This document shows positions 11,246 through 22,060 of a DNA stretch of 64,000 nt, piece by piece. A program made the translations under genes and the position numbers. The notes under the pieces are model-generated. The model searched no databases. It saw only the letters and a list, made by a program, of their open reading frames with translations, and had not been told where the DNA came from. This stretch comes from Perkinsus olseni (Eukaryota > Perkinsozoa > Perkinsida > Perkinsidae). The stretch spans positions 27,143 through 91,142 of the forward strand of contig JABANP010000192.1 of the NCBI GenBank assembly GCA_013115135.1, read 5' to 3'. Numbering within the stretch: the stretch's first letter is position 1; the number at the start of each line of letters is the position of its first letter.

Positions 11246-12780
11246 ATGCCCGCTGTCTTCAACGTACTTCGGCGAAGGGACGATTTGAGAAAGCTCTTTG
11301 TTGGTTCTTCCAGCTTTACGTTGAGGATGAGCGAAGGGCCTTCGCCGGAGGCGATTCGGCGAGATAGCTTCTGCACGGTTATGAACGGAAGTCCCGTTCA
11401 TAACTCCAGTTGTGGGGGGTATTGTCACCACTGCTGCCGATGGAAGCTTGAGCTCAAACTCGCTTCGCATTATTCGCCCAGTGCCGGGCGAGTTGCGATG
11501 CAAAGTTGAAGCAAAAGGCCTCGCAAAGACTTCGTTGTTGACCGAATCGCTGACGGTTGATACAACGATTCAGCTCGATGTTTTGTAGAAGGTCTATTAC
11601 ATTAATGTCAGTGCAGCCAAATCGCTTACTCAAGATCACAGCTGCAGCCTCAAGTCATTTCAGGTGAGGGGCATGTTCGATTTCCCACACCTCATCGGAG
11701 GACTGATTAATCCGTGCAGCCTCCGGTCTTCCCTACTCAGGCCTGCTACTCCTTCATGCCTCTGGCAGACGTTCAGAGGCTTCAGCTCGAAGGCTGTATC
11801 CCCTGTACCATTCTCCGTATTTGGTAGCGACTCTATGATGATGGTCACGCCTCACTTGGTGAGCCTTATCCGCTTATCAGTCGTTTCTGCGCGTACGGGC
11901 ATGGAGCAATCGTCGACGTTGGGCCTTTCGCGGTCTACTCGGGAGGCTTTCTTCTCTGTGTGTGCGACTTTCCAGTCCAATACCGGGTTAGTTGGACTAG
12001 CACCGATGTATCTTGCTTTGAGGAGGGTTTACGGAAGTTTATATTTCGAAGATTTTCCGCCCGGGCTCGAGAGTAGGGTAAGCCTAAGATACTGTCTTTC
12101 CTCTGTGTCCCGAAATTAATGGAATGGGAGCGTATAGTGAGGGAAATGCTGACGGATTTACTGTCCGCATTCATGGCAACTGCTCAGGCTGAGGTGGCCA
12201 ACAACGGGCTCGACGTGCAAGTCGTGAAGCCGGGCAATGTGACGTTCTACTTTATGAAGAGAACCAGTGCTGAAGACAAAACCGCTCCTGATGCCAAACG
12301 TAGCGAGAGTACGTCCTGGCGTCGCGGAGATCCTTGTGGTAGGGTATGATAAGAACTCTCTCGTGAGCCAGACTTTGCGGGCCGCGGATGTGGGAGAGCT
12401 CATACGCTCGTCCTGTGAGAATGTGAGAATCACGGACAAATGGCATCCTGAGGTGAGAGAACAATTTCACCGTCAAAGTTTTGACCTGTGAAAAACTACT
12501 CAGAACTATTTGGCCGTGGAGAAGGATATAAGCGAGACGCATCAGCACGAAGTGCGAAGGTTCACAATTCAGAAGGTGGTAGGCGTGCTGTGGTAACTTG
12601 TGTGATTTGCCTGTGGCCAGGATGAATCCTCCCAGAGCGTATCCTGTACACTGGAGGAGATGCTCGCCCTGCAGAAGATGCTTGAGGTGAGTGCCCCGAT
12701 ATGTTGTGGGTTCACGGAACTATTTTCAGTCGACGATCCCGAGTCTCTACGGCTGGAATCTGCTGCTGGACGAAGCGTGA
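11246..12780 (+). CDS. Unrecognised multi-exon gene downstream of the metacaspases
   Basis: I do not recognise this protein. The likely first exon starts at ATG 11246 (MPAVFNVLRRRDDLRKLFVG). The 3' half has phase-consistent exons. An exon ends at 12077 with FEDFPPGLESR, followed by 12188-12266 (AEVANNGLDVQVVKPGN...), 12304-12452 (RVRPGVAEILVVGYDKNS...), 12504-12575, 12621-12686 and 12730-12780, which ends in TGA. The intron 12267-12303 is only 37 bases. The middle, 11380-11940, is unresolved because two frames stay open over the same DNA (one reads GEPYPLISRFCAYGHGAIVD). A hairpin (11378-11388 with 11394-11404) lies within or just after exon 1. If 12730 is used in another phase, coding could continue to a stop at 12960-12962. 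Confidence 0.55.
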
Positions 12781-14140
12781 TGAGAGAGTTATTAGGTATA
12801 AGTGGCCCCAATTAACGGTCGTGGCCTTTGGGCTGTACTTTACTGCGTGTAGGTACGCATCTCACCGGCAGCACGATGAGGCGATCGTATATGCAGGTCC
12901 CGATTATGGTGACCGATCATAACTCCACAGACGGAGACTATTATATAACGTCACGAGTTTAAAATCAATGCAATGCTTCGAAAGCAGGGTTGCGTTCTGG
13001 TGGGGCCTGGTGTTAAGCACGAGCTGCTACCACGCCTGTACAGAGCGGGAAAGAAGGCTGAACCCCAGTGCTTAGTGATAGGCCTCGGAGACTGTTGACG
13101 CTACCTTGGTGAGTCGAGGCGAGCCGAACCACGCGGAAGACGGTGACAACCTCGAATCGTTGAACAGCTTTAAAATGCTCGTGCCACGCGCAGGCCACCT
13201 CTCACTTTCCATGCCATTCAGAATGCTCTACGGTAGTTTATTCGAATCAAGCGTGAGTTTATGGTCCAACGCCGGTTCGGGCTTTGTTAGGCCCTTCCCG
13301 ATGTGCTCAGTTGGGGACTCTCTGTAGCGTTGATACGCAGTGCAATCAGACAGATTGTCTGAAGAGCTTTCCTTGGGGGTAGCTCCCACCGGGCGCGAAG
13401 CTGCGTGCATCCTCATTGTTCACTGCGTGCCTCATCGTAAAATGATTTTAGAAATCTCGATCCCGGGACAAGAGCTACGGGATCGGATCCCGTAGCTCTT
13501 GTCCCGAGAGTGCCGAGCTCTCGGCCCGAGACGCTAAGAAAAGGGGCAACACGCGGTAGCCGACCAATTCCATCGGGTGCTGCTGCTGCCAACTAGTCTG
13601 GGCTACTACACTGGACAACCCCGTGACCTGCATGACTACCGTGCCGACAGTCGGCAGCCGACTCGGTCGGCCAGGCCGAGCCTTCTACTAGAGGGCCTCG
13701 ACGGTTGATGAGTCATCGATGATGACCTCAGATACTGTCCAGATCGCGCTCCTTGGTGCGATGGGATCCGCTCAGACGTTCGTCAATGTAGCCACGAGGA
13801 GCACTCCTCTGACGTCCTAAAGAACCACACCAGCGAAACGGCATACTGCAACCTCCGCATACCTCCCTGGAGAAGGCTCCCTCCACACAGTCTGGTTAAA
13901 GTGATGCTTACACTGGAACTTGTGACACTGTGGGTACTCCGACGCAGGACGATCGATGCCGGTTATTCCTCCTCAGTGAGGAGCCCTCACACCGTGCGAG
14001 CCGCACGAATCCATGCTTCGTTCCTCCTGTGTAACAGATCACCGATGAGGACGAGGATCTACTAGGAGCATCCTACATGGAATCGAGCTCCCGCAAAAAA
14101 TTATCATGTAGAACTGAAATGCGTCCGCCGCGCTGCCCGG
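12781..14140. other. Repeat-rich spacer with a long palindrome
   Basis: I see no gene. A perfect palindrome has arms 13464-13484 and 13486-13506 (21 bp) around one central base. Bases 13250-13370 match 24300-24430 in direct orientation, with small insertions in the second copy. From about 13900 the sequence resembles the 3' flanks of the secreted-protein duplicons. Confidence 0.7.
13464..13506. repeat. 21-bp-arm palindrome with a 1-base centre
   Basis: Bases 13464-13484 and 13486-13506 are exact reverse complements around base 13485. It is intergenic and not followed by a T run, so it does not look like a simple terminator. Confidence 0.95.
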
Positions 14141-14330
14141 CGTCATCGATCTCACTGAGGTGTAATTATTTTTATGTTTCCTCTGTCCGAGACTGAACTC
14201 ATTGCCATCTGGGGTCTAGAGAATGGACTAACTCGAGAAGTGGGGAAAACGGCAGACCCGCTATGAGTTATCCCCGGGTAGCCCGGGCCGGGCCTCCGGC
14301 GACCCATCACTGTTCTTGCGACACGGCTCC
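13900..14330 (-). repeat. Duplicon 3' flank, copy 1 (interrupted)
   Basis: This stretch is the diverged first copy of a block that lies 3' of each secreted-protein gene. The other copies are near 16500-17330, 21060-22060 and 25400-26340. Shared marks are a GAGACTGAACTCAT-like run, CCGGGCC..GCCTCCGGCGA, and a CATCACTG where the copies stop matching. Here the match ends near 14330 and is followed by an unrelated segment plus the dispersed repeat at 14465-14735. The interruption suggests a later insertion. Confidence 0.7.
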
Positions 14331-14464
14331 TTGCCCACTGGACACCCCGGAAGTCGCGATCGATGACTGGCTCCCGTGCAACCCAGCATCACCTTCTGCG
14401 ATAGAAGTACTCTCCATATGGGAGGAATAATGACAGAATAGACCAAAGATTGAGAGCCCCTGAT

Positions 14465-14735
14465 GTAGGTGAGTATCACAACGTATGAGGAATGAAGCGA
14501 TACCGTAAGATACGGACTTCACAGTAAACATCACGAATAATGATTGGTCGCGTCACAGATATATCTTGTAATCTCGTGGATCATTGATCCTCCACTATAT
14601 CTCAATAGGACTGGTACCGAGGGAACGAATAAAGAAAGGATCAACTGGCCTTATCACGAATCCTTATTTGATCGTATCATAATATGATCGGCTCACTGGA
14701 ATACGTGACCATAACCAGAGTGTTGACTGATGAAG
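14465..14735 (+). repeat. Dispersed repeat, first copy (second at about 33970-34225)
   Basis: This stretch matches about 33970-34225 in the same orientation, with many substitutions. Shared runs include GTGAGTATCACAACRTATGA, CGGACTTCACAG, ATTGGTCGCGTCACAGA and AACCAGA. I see no coding potential in either copy and no terminal inverted repeats. It could be an old non-autonomous element or a transposed duplicate. Confidence 0.75.
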
Positions 14736-14870
14736 TACGTGGTGAAAGATATATGCCTGCGCACTAAGGGACACCCAGCGGTAACAGACAGAGAATTGTT
14801 CGAATTCTTTAAACAGTAGTCCCATCATGGGACTCCCATGGTATGAAGCGGAATGAAGAATGAAGCACCC

Positions 14871-15617
14871 TCATAGGATTTTGACGAGAGCAAAAGTCTT
14901 CGGTGGTGCCCCATCCAGTTCCAAGTAGACTCCAGAATCCGTAGCTGAGAATAGATAAAAGGTAGGAGACCCTGTCGGCAGGTCAGTTCTTGCACAGCCG
15001 ACGGCAACTTCGTCAATGAACTTCTTGTAGTCTTCGCCCTTGCCGAACTGAGCATTGGTTACCTCGCCAACTATTAGGTCACGGAATGTGTGTTGAAATT
15101 GGCGATCGCGACGGCCATTTCTACATTTGAAGGTCATCTCTACGCTGCTTGTAATCCGCAAGATCAAGGCGAAGCTGAGACCCTCGGTATGGACGTATGT
15201 ACCCGGTATCAGGGGTAGAGCCCTTCTGAAGAATGTTACCTCTTTACCTTGGAGTATGGTATTGAAAAGGAGCGGGTGATAATCAGTCAGATTGGTCAAG
15301 TCACCATTCTGGATGTTGACTTTCGGCATGGATGGCGTTCCCGTATGACCATTAATGAACCTCTTGAAGCCTTCGAAGTCGGCATGGTTAACAGTGTAGG
15401 TATCAGGACCTCCTGTGAGACGCATGGGTTCTCCAGAGACCCAGAACTTAGGGTTGACAAGCCGTTCGAAGAAGAGTAGCAGCGAACTATTCCATACTCG
15501 GGCTCGTACTCTGAGGGGCGCCGCGAGCAGCTGGTACTCTCCGATAAACAGATCATCACTCGCAACCACTAGAGCCAGAGTGACGGCGATGAACCAAGTC
15601 GCGACGGGCTTCATCAT
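14871..15617 (-). CDS. Small secreted protein, tandem family member 1
   Basis: This single-exon gene encodes 248 residues. The N-terminus MMKPVATWFIAVTLALVVAS is a classic signal peptide, so the protein is likely secreted. I recognise no named domain. Four tandem paralogues share it (14871, 17334, 22061 and 26340). Family marks are GEYQL near residue 27, DTYTV, VxIQxGDLT, KEVTF, LTNAQFG and GCxRxDLP. Two cysteines are kept in all four copies (here MTFKC and VGCARTDLP), which suggests one disulfide. The start is the second of two adjacent Met codons in the paralogues. Upstream on the sense strand lies a conserved leader with TACAGCTACTCC about 20 bases before the ATG. Function is unknown. Confidence 0.85.
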   Translation of the reverse strand: MMKPVATWFIAVTLALVVASDDLFIGEYQLLAAPLRVRARVWNSSLLLFFERLVNPKFWVSGEPMRLTGGPDTYTVNHADFEGFKRFINGHTGTPSMPKVNIQNGDLTNLTDYHPLLFNTILQGKEVTFFRRALPLIPGTYVHTEGLSFALILRITSSVEMTFKCRNGRRDRQFQHTFRDLIVGEVTNAQFGKGEDYKKFIDEVAVGCARTDLPTGSPTFYLFSATDSGVYLELDGAPPKTFALVKIL

Positions 15618-15740
15618 TGAGAGAATGGAGTAGCTGTATGAGAATTAGTAGCAGCAGCGATTAAAGCCCAGCAGCTCAGTTGTACTGGAGCTAGTAGAAG
15701 CAGTTATATAGCGTTGTAGTCATCACTGTGATTGTCATTA

Positions 15741-15897
15741 ATAGTGAGTCACTATAATATACTCGAGGTCGTGAGTCACGACTCGTGACCGGGTCCTCGG
15801 TTCATTGTAGCCCTCGTGATAGAAAGCCGCTCTCTAAAAGCGTGCTCGAAAGACCCTAAATGACCGAATCGTTGATTTGATCGTTGGCAACGATCAA
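15741..15897. repeat. Run of four odd-length palindromes
   Basis: Just upstream of secreted gene 1 lie palindromes at 15741-15755, 15768-15782, 15775-15789 (overlapping the previous one) and 15877-15897. Arms are 7, 7, 7 and 10 bp, and each has one central base. No gene is visible between 15618 and 16440. Confidence 0.85.
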
Positions 15898-16413
15898 CCG
15901 TCACGACACTCGGCACCGACTCACATACCACCACGAGCTCCCTATTAACAGAAAAGTAATGATTCGCGTATCGATGTCTAAAATTTCCGTCAAGTATCCG
16001 TCAGAACCGCTAAGAACATTGGGAAGCTGCCAGAACCAACGGATCGCCTAGCCGGAAGATAGGGAAAATATTACGCAGTATCCCATCGTGAAGCGTTTCG
16101 TTACTTAGGATTCCTATCAGGAATTTCCTAAGGTTCCTTGCAGCGGGCCTATATTTCTAGCTCAATGGAGTCGCTCTAAAAGAGTGGCTGTTCGGCCGTA
16201 CTCGGGAGAGCTCGCACACGCGTGTTCATTCCCGCGAGACCCACGTGACGTGCGCCAAGGAATCTGCTCCCGCGTGCATGGGCACGACCGGATACCGGAT
16301 ATTTATCACGAGGCACTTCGATACACTAGAATGTATAAGGGAGAGTTTGAATTCCAAAATTCGGAGCCTACGCGATATCGTGTCGGCGGATAGGGAAAGC
16401 GGGCGAAGCAAAA

Positions 16414-16432
16414 CGACGTCAGTCTGACGTCG
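16414..16432. repeat. 9-bp-arm palindrome with a 1-base centre
   Basis: Arms 16414-16422 and 16424-16432 are exact reverse complements around T16423. It lies between duplicons 1 and 2. Confidence 0.85.
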
Positions 16433-16499
16433 ATCAGGTTTTCTTAAGCTAGGAGCCTTCGAGGGGGGTTGCAGGCGAGGCTACCCTGCCTCAATAGAT

Positions 16500-17330
16500 C
16501 TAACTGCCGCACAAACTCATCATATAGAATTGAGATATGACCGCCGCGTCTTGTACCTGTCACGACTCGTGACTCAAGAGCATGACATGCTATCACTGAC
16601 AGCCACCGATGACCGATACTAGGCCACAGTGAGCCTGCTTCATCTATATACCTTTGTGAGACAGGAGGCCTCCTATTGACAAAGTTGTTTTCTGCATTAC
16701 TTTCGAATAATTCGAATCGAATTGACAGATACTTGTGGCGCGCCGAGGAAATTAATTTCACTGATGCATATTTGGCGCGGATGGTCGGCTGTTCGGCGGA
16801 ATCGTCTCACTGAGATGTAAAAATTTCTAGATTTACTCCGTTCGAGACTCAACTCATCGCCATCTGGGTATGAAGTATGGACTTACTTGAAAAGTGGGGA
16901 TATGGCAGACCCACTATGAGTGGATCTGTCCCGGGGCGGCCCACGCCAGGCCTCCGGCGACTGATCACTGAGTTGACTGAGAAGGAACGGCCATAGCTCG
17001 GCCCGAGCAAACGTATGCGTGCCGACAGATATAGCAAGCACACTGAGAGACCCTCAGCGGGGGCAGAAAGAGGCAGACGAACCAGGCACCACAAGTGGGC
17101 GCACCATCGATGCTCAGGTGCGATCTTCAAGATATAGTGCCACTCATTGATTGACAGTGCCAATTTTTGGCACCACCGATAATAATGGGTAGGATCGAGT
17201 TATAACCTTGCACCAGAGGGCGGTTACCAATGCCTAATACAAAATAGGTGCTTGAGAGTTCTTCAAGTGGCAGCATCATGGTGTTAGACCAACCAAAGAT
17301 CCTGAGGCATGTAGGACCCGGAGTGGAGCG
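16500..17330 (-). repeat. Duplicon 3' flank, copy 2
   Basis: This block is shared with 21280-22060 and 25560-26340 and partly with 13900-14330. It contains GGCCATAGCTCGGCCCGAGC, GATATAGCAAGCACAC, GAGACCCTCAGCGG and CAACCAAAGATCC. It lies directly 3' of the second secreted-protein gene. Open frames inside it are not conserved between copies, so I treat it as non-coding. Confidence 0.8.
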
Positions 17331-17333
17331 CCT

Positions 17334-18080
17334 CTACGGGACTTTGACAAGAGGGAAGGTCCTCGATGGTTGCCCATCCAGTACCAGGTAGGCTGCATAA
17401 TCCGTAGCTAAGAGTACAGTGAAGGTATGAGATCTCGTCGGCAGGTCAGATCTTGAACAGCCTGTCGCAACTTCGTCAATGAACTCTTCGTAGTCTGCAC
17501 CTCCGCCAAACTGAGCATTGGTTAGCTCGCCGACAATAAGGTCGCTGAATGTGCGTTGGAATTGCCTCTCACGACCGGCATCATCACACCTGAAGATCAT
17601 CTCTATGCTTGCTCCAACCCTCAAGATCAAGGCGAAGCTGGCTCCATCGGTAGAAACGTATGTACCTTCGACCAGGTTTAGGGCTCTTCTAGTGAATGTT
17701 ACCTCTTTCCCTTGGAATTTGGTCTTGAAAGTAAGCGGGCCGTACTCAGTGAGAGTGCTCAAATCACCATCCTGAATCTGGACTTGCGGAATGGATGACG
17801 TTCCAGTGTTACTATTGATGAAACTCTTGACGCCTGCGAAGTTTGCATGGGCAACAGTGTAAGTATCAGGACCTCCTCTGACGGGAATGGATTCTACAGA
17901 AACCGAGTCCTCTGGATCGACAAGCGCCTCGAAGAAAAATGACACGAACCCATCCGACACACGAGCTCGTGCTCTAAGGGGCGTCGTGGGCAACTGGTAT
18001 TCTCCAATGACCAGATCATCACTTGCAGTCACCAGAGCTACAGTGGCGGTGATAAACCAAGTCGCGGCGGGTTTCAGCAT
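17334..18080 (-). CDS. Small secreted protein, tandem family member 2
   Basis: This single-exon gene encodes 248 residues. The signal peptide is MLKPAATWFITATVALVTAS. The mature part starts DDLVIGEYQL and keeps the family marks GGPDTYTV, VQIQDGDLSTL, GKEVTFTRRAL, LIVGELTNAQFGGGADY and GCSRSDLP. Of the four copies it lies closest in length and sequence to member 1. Conserved cysteines are in MIFRC and TGCSRSDLP. No transmembrane segment follows the signal, so a soluble secreted protein is likely. Function is not known. The 5' leader resembles that of the other copies. Confidence 0.85.
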   Translation of the reverse strand: MLKPAATWFITATVALVTASDDLVIGEYQLPTTPLRARARVSDGFVSFFFEALVDPEDSVSVESIPVRGGPDTYTVAHANFAGVKSFINSNTGTSSIPQVQIQDGDLSTLTEYGPLTFKTKFQGKEVTFTRRALNLVEGTYVSTDGASFALILRVGASIEMIFRCDDAGRERQFQRTFSDLIVGELTNAQFGGGADYEEFIDEVATGCSRSDLPTRSHTFTVLLATDYAAYLVLDGQPSRTFPLVKVP

Positions 18081-18179
18081 TGAGAGAAAGAAGTAGCTGT
18101 ATGAGAATCAACTCCTAAAAATTAATGAGCTGGTAAAAATAAATCGGGATCGTTCTCGTTATGTGCAAGTCAAAAGAAC

Positions 18180-18970
18180 TCAGTACAGTGTGGCCATTTG
18201 AGACGGGGCTCAGAGAAAGGTGAAACCAGTCTTGAGGGGATTAAGCGGTAATGTGATCTACAGCTTACTAAGCTAAGCTAAGTGTAGCACGTATACTCAT
18301 GCACGCGAGTGCAAAGCTCATAATGAGGTTAGACGTTTATCTGAGACCTATCATACGCAGTAGCACTGAAGGTAATTGCAGCGATGATAGTCTAACAGCT
18401 CAGTGGTACTGAACCGCGCTGAAGCTGTTATACAGCGCACACTATAGCCGTCACTATATTGTCACTATGGTGCATGCGCCTCAAAAGAAGCTGAGACCTG
18501 AAGAATGGTGTGGAATCCACACTGTGGGTGGTCCGAAAACCGACTTCTCGAGAACTCAGTGCAGTGGCACTGCAGCAGTGCGGCAATGAGACGGGGCTCG
18601 GAGAGTTGTGTTACTCAACTCGAGGGGAGCTGAGAGATAATAAGATTCTATGCCCTCGACTACCCTAGCGTAAGTTCTATCCTTGAACGTATACTCATGC
18701 ACGCGTGTGCAGAGCTCAGCATGAGGTCAGATGGTTATCCGAGACTAATGATGAACACAGCAGTAGTCAAGGTGATTGCAGCGATGATAGGCTAACTGCA
18801 CAATAACTCGGTGCAGTGTGGCTATTTGAGGCGGGGCTCAAAGGGTGGTAAAACCGGAGTCGGAGGGAGCTCATCGATAATGAGATCCTACAGCGTAGGC
18901 TAGCCTAGCTCAAGTTCTAGCCTAGACCGCATACTCATGCACGCGTGTGCAAGGCGCAGAATGATACGAG
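18180..18970 (-). repeat. 5'-flank repeat array of about 190-bp units (three units)
   Basis: Three imperfect units at about 18180-18360, 18545-18745 and 18800-18970 lie upstream of secreted gene 2. Each runs CTCAGTRCAGTG, then GAG-CGGGGCTC, then a GATCCTA/GATTCTA block, then ACTCATGCACGCG-GTGC. Further units lie near 22875, 23490, 23840 and 27260, and one inverted copy near 35390-35520. The units occur only near secreted genes in this window, so they may carry regulatory sites, but no promoter motif is recognised. Confidence 0.75.
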
Positions 18971-19019
18971 ATACTGGTGATTAGTACGCAGTAGTGGTGG
19001 TTGTCACTATAGTGCATGA

Positions 19020-19190
19020 TGCTTTGCATGCATCGCACCATCCGGTAAGCCTGGCGGCGCTACTAGCACCGCGCTAGGCTGTAAACGAAGTTCGTTTAAC
19101 AAACCACTGGTTCGATAGAGACACCGACAGCGCACGGTACTGGCTCGCGCGTCAGGTTGTCAACTTATAACTGCCAGCCGTCAAAATCCG
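19020..19190. repeat. Dispersed repeat paired with 24055-24240
   Basis: These two segments match in direct orientation. Shared runs are GCATGCATCGCACC, AGCCTGGCGGC, ACCGACAGCGCACGGTACTGG and CAACTTATAACTGC-like. This copy carries an extra palindrome (arms 19082-19089 and 19091-19098, centre 19090) that the other copy lacks. Confidence 0.8.
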
Positions 19191-19711
19191 ATAGGAAGCT
19201 CAACACGATTCTGTGATTTGTGACACTCTAGTACGACTTTTACACATCCACTACCACGTTGTGACTCCTCCTACGAGGCATTGATCTTTGCAACCCGACT
19301 TCTCAACGACTACACCTTAAAGGTGCAAAACTGGAGGGACCTAAACTGAAGGCGCCTAGAAGGATCTCCTCACGCTCCTCAGCCCCCCTAAGAACCTTAG
19401 TTAAACATCCTACGGTTAGATCTCGAGGAACCTATCTGGAAATTCTAAGCTGTGATGACCTCACTGAGGTTCCTATGAAATGGATAACGGAGACGCACGG
19501 GGATGCCCGGGTTAAACGACGCTATTCCCCTACATCACGATACGCCCCAGCAACTTTATAGCGGAGATTTCCATCTTCAAGGATCGCCCTGGAGGTGGTC
19601 GATTTCGCATGATACTCCTTGGAGGTCCTACAATGTAGGACCTACATGCGCCTCAAGTCGTGAACGCGACCGGGTGCTACTTCACGCTCGCGGTTATTTC
19701 CCTTGGTTTCA

Positions 19712-20060
19712 CTAGTAGCGCCTCATTGGCGCTCGAGAGAAGTCGCGAATTGGCAATTTGAAATTGCACTTCTGGGCCTGTAATACAGACCCTGTAGGCT
19801 TCATGTTGAGTTCCAGCTGCTCGGTATGACGGTCTATCTCAGGCAGCTCGCTCAATTGAAAGTGATATGACGCCAAAGTGTCCTCTTCAAGAGTGCGAAT
19901 CTGTAGCCAATTCATGAGAAACTCTCTCTGAGCCTTCGATGCCCGTATTGCCCGGAAAACCTGGGCCCTCTTCCTCGATGGCGTTTCCATCGACATTCAA
20001 CAATTCCAGAGAGTCATCACTCCCATCCAGTTCCAGATCCTTTTAGCGCCGATGCTGGAA
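19712..20060 (-). other. Possible coding fragment, frame ambiguous
   Basis: A 94-residue frame from 19996 down to 19712 (MSMETPSRKRAQVFRAIRAS...) overlaps another open frame read from about 20035 (LELDGSDDSLELLNVDGN...). Both have protein-like composition, but neither shows a domain. A gene fragment or mobile-element remnant is possible. No neighbour supports either reading. Confidence 0.25.
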
Positions 20061-20066
20061 TGGTTG

Positions 20067-20087
20067 ACCGATGATCCGATCATCGGT
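20067..20087. repeat. 10-bp-arm palindrome with a 1-base centre
   Basis: Arms 20067-20076 and 20078-20087 pair exactly around C20077. Confidence 0.9.
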
Positions 20088-20111
20088 GCCCGCAGGGCAC
20101 GAGCTCCGAAA

Positions 20112-20150
20112 TTTCGCGGTGAAATTTCATGAAATTTCATGAAATTTCGT
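20112..20150. repeat. GAAATTTCAT microrepeat
   Basis: Three consecutive copies of a GAAATTTCAT-like unit occur here. A second short run lies at 20882-20917. The unit is self-complementary in its core (GAAATTTC). Related GAAATTTC/AATTTTCG words recur in introns between 37 and 60 kb. Confidence 0.8.
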
Positions 20151-20458
20151 GGGTTCTGTTGAAACGATGAAATCGAACACCTCGGGCGATAACGCACTCT
20201 CCCGCGCAGTTATCCAATGCGCTTAACCAGACCGAGTGCGCCTGGCTTGAAACCATGATTTTAGGGTCCACCATCATCATGGGAGTACCATGGTGTTAGA
20301 GCCGGGTGAAATACCATTAGTACTGCTAGTTGATCAAGGCTTGTATCTCGTCGGTTCAGAGTTGGGTTCCATATCCCGGAGTTATTAATCCGTGGACCCA
20401 CATTCTCGTTACGTCATTGAACGACGGTCATTCTGAGTCGGCTAGTTATGGTGGGTGA

Positions 20459-20522
20459 TATCCAGACTGGATACTGTTCGAGTGATATCCACTGGATAAT
20501 CCAGTGGATATCACTCGAACAG
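20459..20522. repeat. Two abutting palindromes, 7 and 24 bp arms, 1-base centres
   Basis: Palindrome one has arms 20459-20465 and 20467-20473. Palindrome two starts on the next base, with arms 20474-20497 and 20499-20522 and centre A20498. The second is the longest perfect one in the window. It is followed directly by a short (TCTAATC)n array at about 20523-20575. Confidence 0.95.
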
Positions 20523-20580
20523 TTCTAATAAAGTTCTAATCTCTAATCTCTAATCTCAGTTCTAATCTAATTCTAATCGA
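20523..20580. repeat. (TCTAATC)n-like minisatellite
   Basis: This is a degenerate array of TCTAAT/TCTAATC units with insertions. It is short and interstitial and does not match a known telomere repeat. Confidence 0.7.
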
Positions 20581-21059
20581 AGCAGCTCAACATAATCCAG
20601 AAAATTCAACATACTGCAAATCAAGCGATGAATTAGCACTGGTCGCAGCACAGATTAATTAAAACTTCACAATGTGGACGAGGATGGACTGTCCATCATG
20701 GACACAGTGTGTCACACACTATCTGGAAGTACGGAGTATATACACTCCAGCGGGCTGCCAACGTTGATTTGCCCACATTTATGCAACCGGCAAAACTGGT
20801 GAGCGCCACGCAAGACCGATAGGGAGTGAAATTCTTAACGCGCGGAGCGCGTTTAAGATTTGACGGCCCAAGCGTGCGTTTCATGAAATTTCATGAAATT
20901 TCAGCATGAAATTTCGCTTTCATATTTCACAGCGCGTCCACCCCGGTTTTGGCACATGCTGGATGATCGGTAAACAACTTCCTGAACACGTTCCTGAGAA
21001 CGTCAATTCCCGTTTACGTGTTCCCGACGTGTCTACCGATTTTGACCGATTGACTGATA

Positions 21060-22060
21060 GTGTGATGATTACAGTGCAGGTTGTAACCGATTCTGTGGGT
21101 ACTCCGGCGCGAAGGAGAATCGATCATCGATGCCGATAGAATACCGGCGGTATTATTCCCCTCGCACGGATCTAGGCTTTGTTCCTTCTGTATCCAGGGT
21201 CGCCGATGAGAATGATAATCAACAACGAGCATCCTGCGTGTCATGATGCCACTGGCATTGCCCTACCGCATAGACTCATTGTGAAGGATAAATCTAATCC
21301 GATTAAAATGTGGCAACCGCTCGCTGTACCTGTCACGGGCGTGACAGCTACCGGTGGCAGATACCAAGCCACAGTGTGCCTGCTTGATTTAAATATCTTC
21401 GACTGACAGGAGACCTGCTATCTTCAAAGTTGCTTCCTGCAGTACGTCGAATTAACAGATACTTTTGAGATGCTAGGATGTTCATATTTGGTCTGGAGCA
21501 TATTTAGCGCGGAGTTGATCTCACTAAGGTGTAAATATTTCCATGTTTACTCCGCTCGAGACTGAACTCATCGGCGTCTGGGTTCTGAGAACGGACAATC
21601 TTGAAAAATCGTGGTATGGTTGGCCCAATATGTGTGGATCCATCCTTTGGCGACCCGGGCCAGGCCTCTCACGACCCATCACTGAGTTGACTGAGAAAGA
21701 ACGGCCATAGCTCGGCCCGAGCAAAAATACGCGTGCTGACAGATATACGCAAGCATACTGAGGGGCCCTCAGCGGCGGCAGAAAAAGACGGACGAACCGT
21801 GTGCACAACCGATACTCAGGTGCGAATCGCACCGTGCGACCATCGAGAATCTCGATTCGAGATATGGTGCTCAACACCATGCTGATCTCTGGTTGCCACC
21901 GCCAACCAAATATTGGGTGGAATTGAGCCGTAACCCCGCACGAGCGGCAGTTAGCGATGAATAATACAAAGTAGATGCTCCAAAGCTCTTCAAACGGCAG
22001 CCTCATGATGCTTGACCAACCAAAGATCCTGGGGTAAGTAGGCCACGGAGAGAACCTTAT
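21060..22060 (-). repeat. Duplicon 3' flank, copy 3
   Basis: This is the third copy of the block found 3' of every secreted-protein gene. It shows GGGTACTCCGGCG..GATCGATGCCG, CGGCCATAGCTCGGCCCGAGC, CTCAGCGG and CAACCAAAGATCCTGGGG. The open frames it contains are not conserved in the other copies. Confidence 0.8.

Noticed and set aside
20523..20580. (TCTAATC)n as a telomere repeat
   Set aside because: The array is short, degenerate and internal, and does not match a known telomere unit.
21524..22006. 160-residue minus-strand open frame 3' of secreted gene 3
   Set aside because: It lies in the duplicon flank repeat and is not kept open in the other copies.
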